DNA of 64,000 nucleotides from Sulfurospirillum_A sp029027265 (GTDB taxonomy: Bacteria > Campylobacterota > Campylobacteria > Campylobacterales > Sulfurospirillaceae): contig CP093061.1 in NCBI GenBank assembly GCA_029027265.1, positions 1,364,001 to 1,428,000 of the forward strand. The letters run 5' to 3'. Below are positions 61,189-64,000 of the stretch, one piece after another. The notes below the pieces were generated by a model that saw only the letters and a list, made by a program, of their open reading frames with translations, had not been told where the DNA came from and did no database searches. Each line of letters opens with the position of its first letter. The stretch's first letter is position 1. The position numbers and the translations under genes were made by a program.

Positions 61189-61912
61189 TATAGCTGAGCT
61201 ATTAAGGAAAGAAGCAAAACATAGAAACAGTTTTGATGAGTTGAGTTTAGAGCGACCAGATCCTCTTATGGTTGCAAAAGAGTATGAAGATGAATATGTT
61301 TCTCTTATATGTGCTCTTTTTGCATATGGCAATGCAAAACTGATAGTAAAGTTTTTAAATAGTTTGGATTTTTTACTTTTAGATAATGACCAAGATATAT
61401 TCATGAAACATTATTATAGATTTCAATCAAACCAAGATGTAATTGAGTTTTTTAAGACTATGAGATTGCTTAAAAGCTCAACCTCTATAGAAAAGAAATT
61501 TTGTGAAGGATATACAAAAAATAGAAGTGTTATGGATGGATTAAGCTCTATTATTTCCTACATGTATGGCCTTAATCCTTATCGTTCACGTGGATATGAA
61601 TTTTTGTTAGGAAAAATTCCTACGCATAAAACTAATTCTCCATATAAAAGATGGCATATGTATTTAAGGTGGATGGTAAGGCATGACAACTTAGATATGG
61701 GACTTTGGAGTAGTGTTAGTACAAAAGATTTGTTAGTGCCTCTTGATACTCATACATTTAAAGTTGGTCAAAAATTTGGCTTAATAAAAAGAAAAGGCTA
61801 TGATTTAAAAGCAGTTTTAGAGTTAACAGAGTCTTTTAGGGAGTTGGATTTTAATGATCCTGTTAAGTTTGACTTTGCATTATATCGCATAGGACAGGAA
61901 AAAAAGTCATAA
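61178..61912 (+). CDS. TIGR02757-family (DUF2400) protein
   Basis: 244 residues. Pattern matches this conserved but uncharacterised family: DPLMVAKEYEDEYVSLICALFAYGNAKLIVKFL near the N-terminus, SPYKRWHMYLRWMVRHDNLDMGLW in the middle (NMFLRWMVRxDxxDxGxW motif), VPLDTHTFKVGQKFGLIKRK, and PVKFDFALYRIG at the end. Resembles HhH DNA-glycosylase-like helical proteins in layout; function unknown. Confidence 0.85.
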   Translation: MKHDIAELLRKEAKHRNSFDELSLERPDPLMVAKEYEDEYVSLICALFAYGNAKLIVKFLNSLDFLLLDNDQDIFMKHYYRFQSNQDVIEFFKTMRLLKSSTSIEKKFCEGYTKNRSVMDGLSSIISYMYGLNPYRSRGYEFLLGKIPTHKTNSPYKRWHMYLRWMVRHDNLDMGLWSSVSTKDLLVPLDTHTFKVGQKFGLIKRKGYDLKAVLELTESFRELDFNDPVKFDFALYRIGQEKKS

Positions 61913-61999
61913 AAAAGATAGTTATTGTTTTTATATCAAAAAATATAAAAAATTTATAAAACATAGTAACAATTAACCTTTGATTAATGCCAAGAAGGG

Positions 62000-62005
62000 T
62001 ATAAT
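62000..62005 (+). promoter_or_regulatory. Candidate -10 box of atpB
   Basis: TATAAT, 32 bp before the atpB start, in GGGTATAATC context. No clear -35 hexamer at 17 bp. Confidence 0.5.
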
Positions 62006-62037
62006 CACAAAAATTTTAAACGTGAAGGAAAAATGTA

Positions 62038-62712
62038 ATGGGTGATATATTTACATTTATAGGACTTATTAATAATAATCACGAGTTCCTAATTGGTGCT
62101 CATATTGTATTGGTAGGTATTATAGTTTTGGTTCTTGCAAAGTTAGCTACTAAATCTATGCAGTTGGTTCCAAGTGGTGTACAAAATATAATGGAAGCTT
62201 ACGTAGAGGGTGTTATCTCTATAGGTAAAGATGTTATTGGTGCTGAGTTAGCAAGAAAGTATTTACCTTTAATTGCAACAATTGGACTTTTGGTTTTAGT
62301 TGGTAATCTTATTGGGATTATTCCAGGATTTGAATCTCCAACAAGTAACGTTAATATGACTTTAGTTTTAGCATTAGTAGTTTTTATATACTATAATTAT
62401 GAAGGCATACGAGTAAATGGTTTTATTAAGTACTTTGGTCACTTCATGGGACCTATGAAAATATTAGCTCCATTGATGTTTCCTATTGAAATAGTTTCTC
62501 ATCTTTCAAGAGTTGTTTCTTTGTCTTTTCGTCTTTTTGGAAATATAAAAGGTGATGATATGTTCTTAATGGTTATTTTAATGCTTGCTCCTTGGGTAGC
62601 ACCTATGGTACCTTTTGGACTTTTAACTTTTATGGCATTTTTACAAGCATTTATTTTTATGATTCTTACTTATGTTTATCTGGCAAGTGCAGTTCAGATA
62701 AGCGATCACTAA
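62038..62712 (+). CDS. atpB: F-type ATP synthase subunit a
   Basis: 224 residues, the short form of Campylobacterota. Membrane helices with GNLIGIIPGFESPTSNVNMTLVLAL, the essential Arg helix in LSRVVSLSFRLFGNIKGDD, and the last helix FLQAFIFMILTYVYLASAVQ. Half-channel for protons next to the c-ring. As in related bacteria it is separate from the main atp operon. Confidence 0.96.
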   Translation: MGDIFTFIGLINNNHEFLIGAHIVLVGIIVLVLAKLATKSMQLVPSGVQNIMEAYVEGVISIGKDVIGAELARKYLPLIATIGLLVLVGNLIGIIPGFESPTSNVNMTLVLALVVFIYYNYEGIRVNGFIKYFGHFMGPMKILAPLMFPIEIVSHLSRVVSLSFRLFGNIKGDDMFLMVILMLAPWVAPMVPFGLLTFMAFLQAFIFMILTYVYLASAVQISDH

Positions 62713-62721
62713 GCTTCTGTT

Positions 62722-62991
62722 TTGAAAAAACGTAGTATTTACGAACGACTAATAAGTTTACTTCAAGGTGCCTCATGGGCCCTTGTTGTCGTAGGTGCTA
62801 CAGTTTCCTTTTCAATTTTTTATCCTTTTGGTTTTTTTACTGCTTTGATTGGTGCTTTTTTAGGAAGTTTGGGTGGACTATTTTTTGTGATTCTTTTTGA
62901 AATAGCTCATCAGCAGAGTGAAAAACTTGAAGAGATAAAAAAACAAACTAAACTTTTAGAAAAAATAGATGAAAAGCTATCTAATAACTGA
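62722..62991 (+). CDS. Small two-helix membrane protein after atpB
   Basis: 89 residues from a TTG start. Two membrane helices (about 15-40 and 42-63: GASWALVVVGATVSFSIF, ALIGAFLGSLGGLFFVILFEI) and a charged C-terminal coiled coil (KLEEIKKQTKLLEKIDEKL). No recognised family; AtpI-like by position only. Overlaps the next gene by 23 bp. Confidence 0.68.
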   Translation: MKKRSIYERLISLLQGASWALVVVGATVSFSIFYPFGFFTALIGAFLGSLGGLFFVILFEIAHQQSEKLEEIKKQTKLLEKIDEKLSNN

Positions 62992-63514
62992 CCCATTTTT
63001 TTACTCTTCAGACCCAAAAAACTTTTCAAAAAAACTTTTACATGTAATAAAGACAAAAGCTCCAAATTTTGTCTGTATCCGTGATAAACAAACAGATAAT
63101 TACAGAGATATAGCATTAATTATTAAAAAAAATATACATCATCCAAAAATACTTTTACATACTGATTACAGACTTGCACATAAGTTAGATTTTTATGGAG
63201 TTCACCTTCCTTCAACACATTTTTCTGATATAAAAAAAGCAAAAGATTTGGGTTTACATGTAGTGGTCTCAACTCATACTTTAGAAGAGGCGTTACATGT
63301 AGAGAAACTTGGGAGCGATTTCATTACTTTTAGTCCAATTTTTCAGACTCCAAATAAGGGAACTCCCAAGGGTTTAGAGAAGTTAAAAGAAATAAATGCT
63401 AAAATAGATATAGATTGTTTCGCTCTTGGCGGAATTGTAGATGAGAGCCAAATTCAAGCTTGTAAAAAAACAGGTGTTTATGGGTTTGCCTCTATTCGAC
63501 ATTTTATAAAATAA
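62969..63514 (+). CDS. thiE: Thiamine-phosphate synthase family protein (ThiE/TenI-like)
   Basis: 181 residues, shorter than the usual 200-220. TIM-barrel ThiE pattern: YLITDP, FVCIRDK (xLRxK motif), LLHTDYRLA, YGVHLPS, VVSTHTLEEALHVEKLGSDFITFSPIFQTPNKGTPKG, ALGGI and a C-terminal GVYGFASIR. The full set of pyrophosphate-binding residues is not obvious, so a TenI-like role cannot be excluded. Confidence 0.82.
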   Translation: MKSYLITDPFFYSSDPKNFSKKLLHVIKTKAPNFVCIRDKQTDNYRDIALIIKKNIHHPKILLHTDYRLAHKLDFYGVHLPSTHFSDIKKAKDLGLHVVVSTHTLEEALHVEKLGSDFITFSPIFQTPNKGTPKGLEKLKEINAKIDIDCFALGGIVDESQIQACKKTGVYGFASIRHFIK

Positions 63515-63525
63515 GGTAAATTAAT

Positions 63526-64000
63526 ATGAAATTTGAAGTTGTCATAGGATTAGAAGTACATACACAACTTAACACTAAAACAAAAATATTTTGTTCGTGC
63601 CCAACAAGCTTTGGAGATGCTCCAAACACAAATGTATGTCCAGTATGTTTAGCCCTTCCTGGAGCTTTACCAGTTTTAAACGTTGAGACTGTTAAAAAGT
63701 CTATAGCTTTTGGAACAGCTATTGGTGCAACTGTACATAAAAAATCAATTTTTAATAGAAAAAACTATTTTTACCCAGATCTTCCAAAAGGTTATCAGAT
63801 AAGCCAGTTTGAAATTCCTATTGTTGAAGGTGGTTCAATTGTTATAGATTTTGAAGATGGCACACAAAAAACTATTGGTGTTACTCGTGCTCATCTTGAA
63901 GAAGATGCTGGAAAAAACACTCACTATGGAACTGAAAGTCATGTTGATTTGAACCGTGCAGGAACACCTTTGCTTGAAATAGTAAGTGAACCAGATATGA
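63526..64000 (+). CDS. gatB: Aspartyl/glutamyl-tRNA amidotransferase subunit B, 5' part
   Basis: About 158 residues, cut by the window edge. Begins MKFEVVIGLEVHTQLNTKTKIFCSC, then PTSFGDAPNTNVCPVCLALPGALPVLN, NRKNYFYPDLPKGYQISQFE and GVTRAHLEEDAGK, all GatB signatures. With GatA and GatC it converts misacylated Glu-tRNA(Gln) and Asp-tRNA(Asn). Located 11 bp after the thiE-like gene. Confidence 0.96.
   Translation, partial: MKFEVVIGLEVHTQLNTKTKIFCSCPTSFGDAPNTNVCPVCLALPGALPVLNVETVKKSIAFGTAIGATVHKKSIFNRKNYFYPDLPKGYQISQFEIPIVEGGSIVIDFEDGTQKTIGVTRAHLEEDAGKNTHYGTESHVDLNRAGTPLLEIVSEPDM

Noticed and set aside
1..64000. tRNA or rRNA genes
   Set aside because: No T-loop/acceptor pattern or rRNA signature was found on a visual scan; small RNAs cannot be excluded without a covariance-model search.

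Overview
The window looks like chromosome of a low-G+C (about one third G+C by eye) Campylobacterota (Epsilonproteobacteria) member, most likely a free-living, Sulfurimonas-like bacterium. Supporting signs are an nrfH-nrfA-nrfI(ccsBA) nitrite-ammonification operon, a split-up flagellar regulon with sigma54 and sigma28 promoters, the rpmH-rnpA-yidD-yidC-jag-mnmE cluster, purC-purS-purQ next to ctpA, and paired tricarboxylate (TTT) transporters with their own two-component systems. No rRNA or tRNA genes were recognised. The assignment to a genus is inference.

Layout. 0.15-8.4 kb (minus): tctC-tctB-tctA followed by a response regulator and sensor kinase, then a second, paralogous regulator/kinase pair whose kinase is split by a three-copy 8-bp tandem repeat. 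An enolase relic (8.44-8.78 kb) separates these from a second tctCBA operon (plus, 9.0-11.9 kb), which runs on into a membrane protein, a Na/Pi-type cotransporter, two small proteins and sixA. 16.3-17.7 kb is a relic zone (IS30-type end, possible RHS-like scrap, broken ISAs1 transposase). 17.8-28.2 kb is housekeeping: htpG, an ArsC-like protein without its catalytic Cys, crcB, plsC, a BatD/SH3-like protein, purQ-purS-purC, ctpA and clpB.

28.2-37.6 kb (minus) is a nitrogen-oxide respiration block: nrfH, nrfA, ccsBA-type nrfI and two small periplasmic OB-fold-like proteins, preceded by a FNR-like box and a four-copy 11-bp repeat. Upstream of it lies a tight operon of a diguanylate cyclase with two periplasmic-binding domains, a lipoprotein with a Cys-His-Asp-like arrangement, and a YgbA-family protein. 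37.9-40.4 kb is a NitT/TauT-type ABC importer. 40.5-45.1 kb is rpmH to mnmE, in which rnpA has no ATG/GTG/TTG start. 45.1-48.1 kb is an insertion-sequence scar: a GDYXXLXY gene beheaded by an IS30 end, a complete IS3 element and a decayed IS3 copy. An aldo/keto reductase and a decayed GGDEF regulator follow.

50.2-60.4 kb holds an Ig-like secreted protein and flagellar genes: flaG-fliD-fliS-fliT-like (minus, sigma28 promoter), then rsmD, a PEGA-like lipoprotein, flgI-flgJ-like (sigma54 promoter), and flgM-flgN-flgK (sigma28 promoter). The window ends with a lone Opp/Dpp-type permease, a TIGR02757-family protein, atpB, a small membrane protein, a thiE-like gene and the start of gatB.

The strongest window-wide signal not explained by genes is the 8-bp palindrome TACATGTA. 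I counted 30 exact copies, often extended toward CTTTACATGTAAAG, and most lie inside genes in the frame that spells Leu-His-Val.
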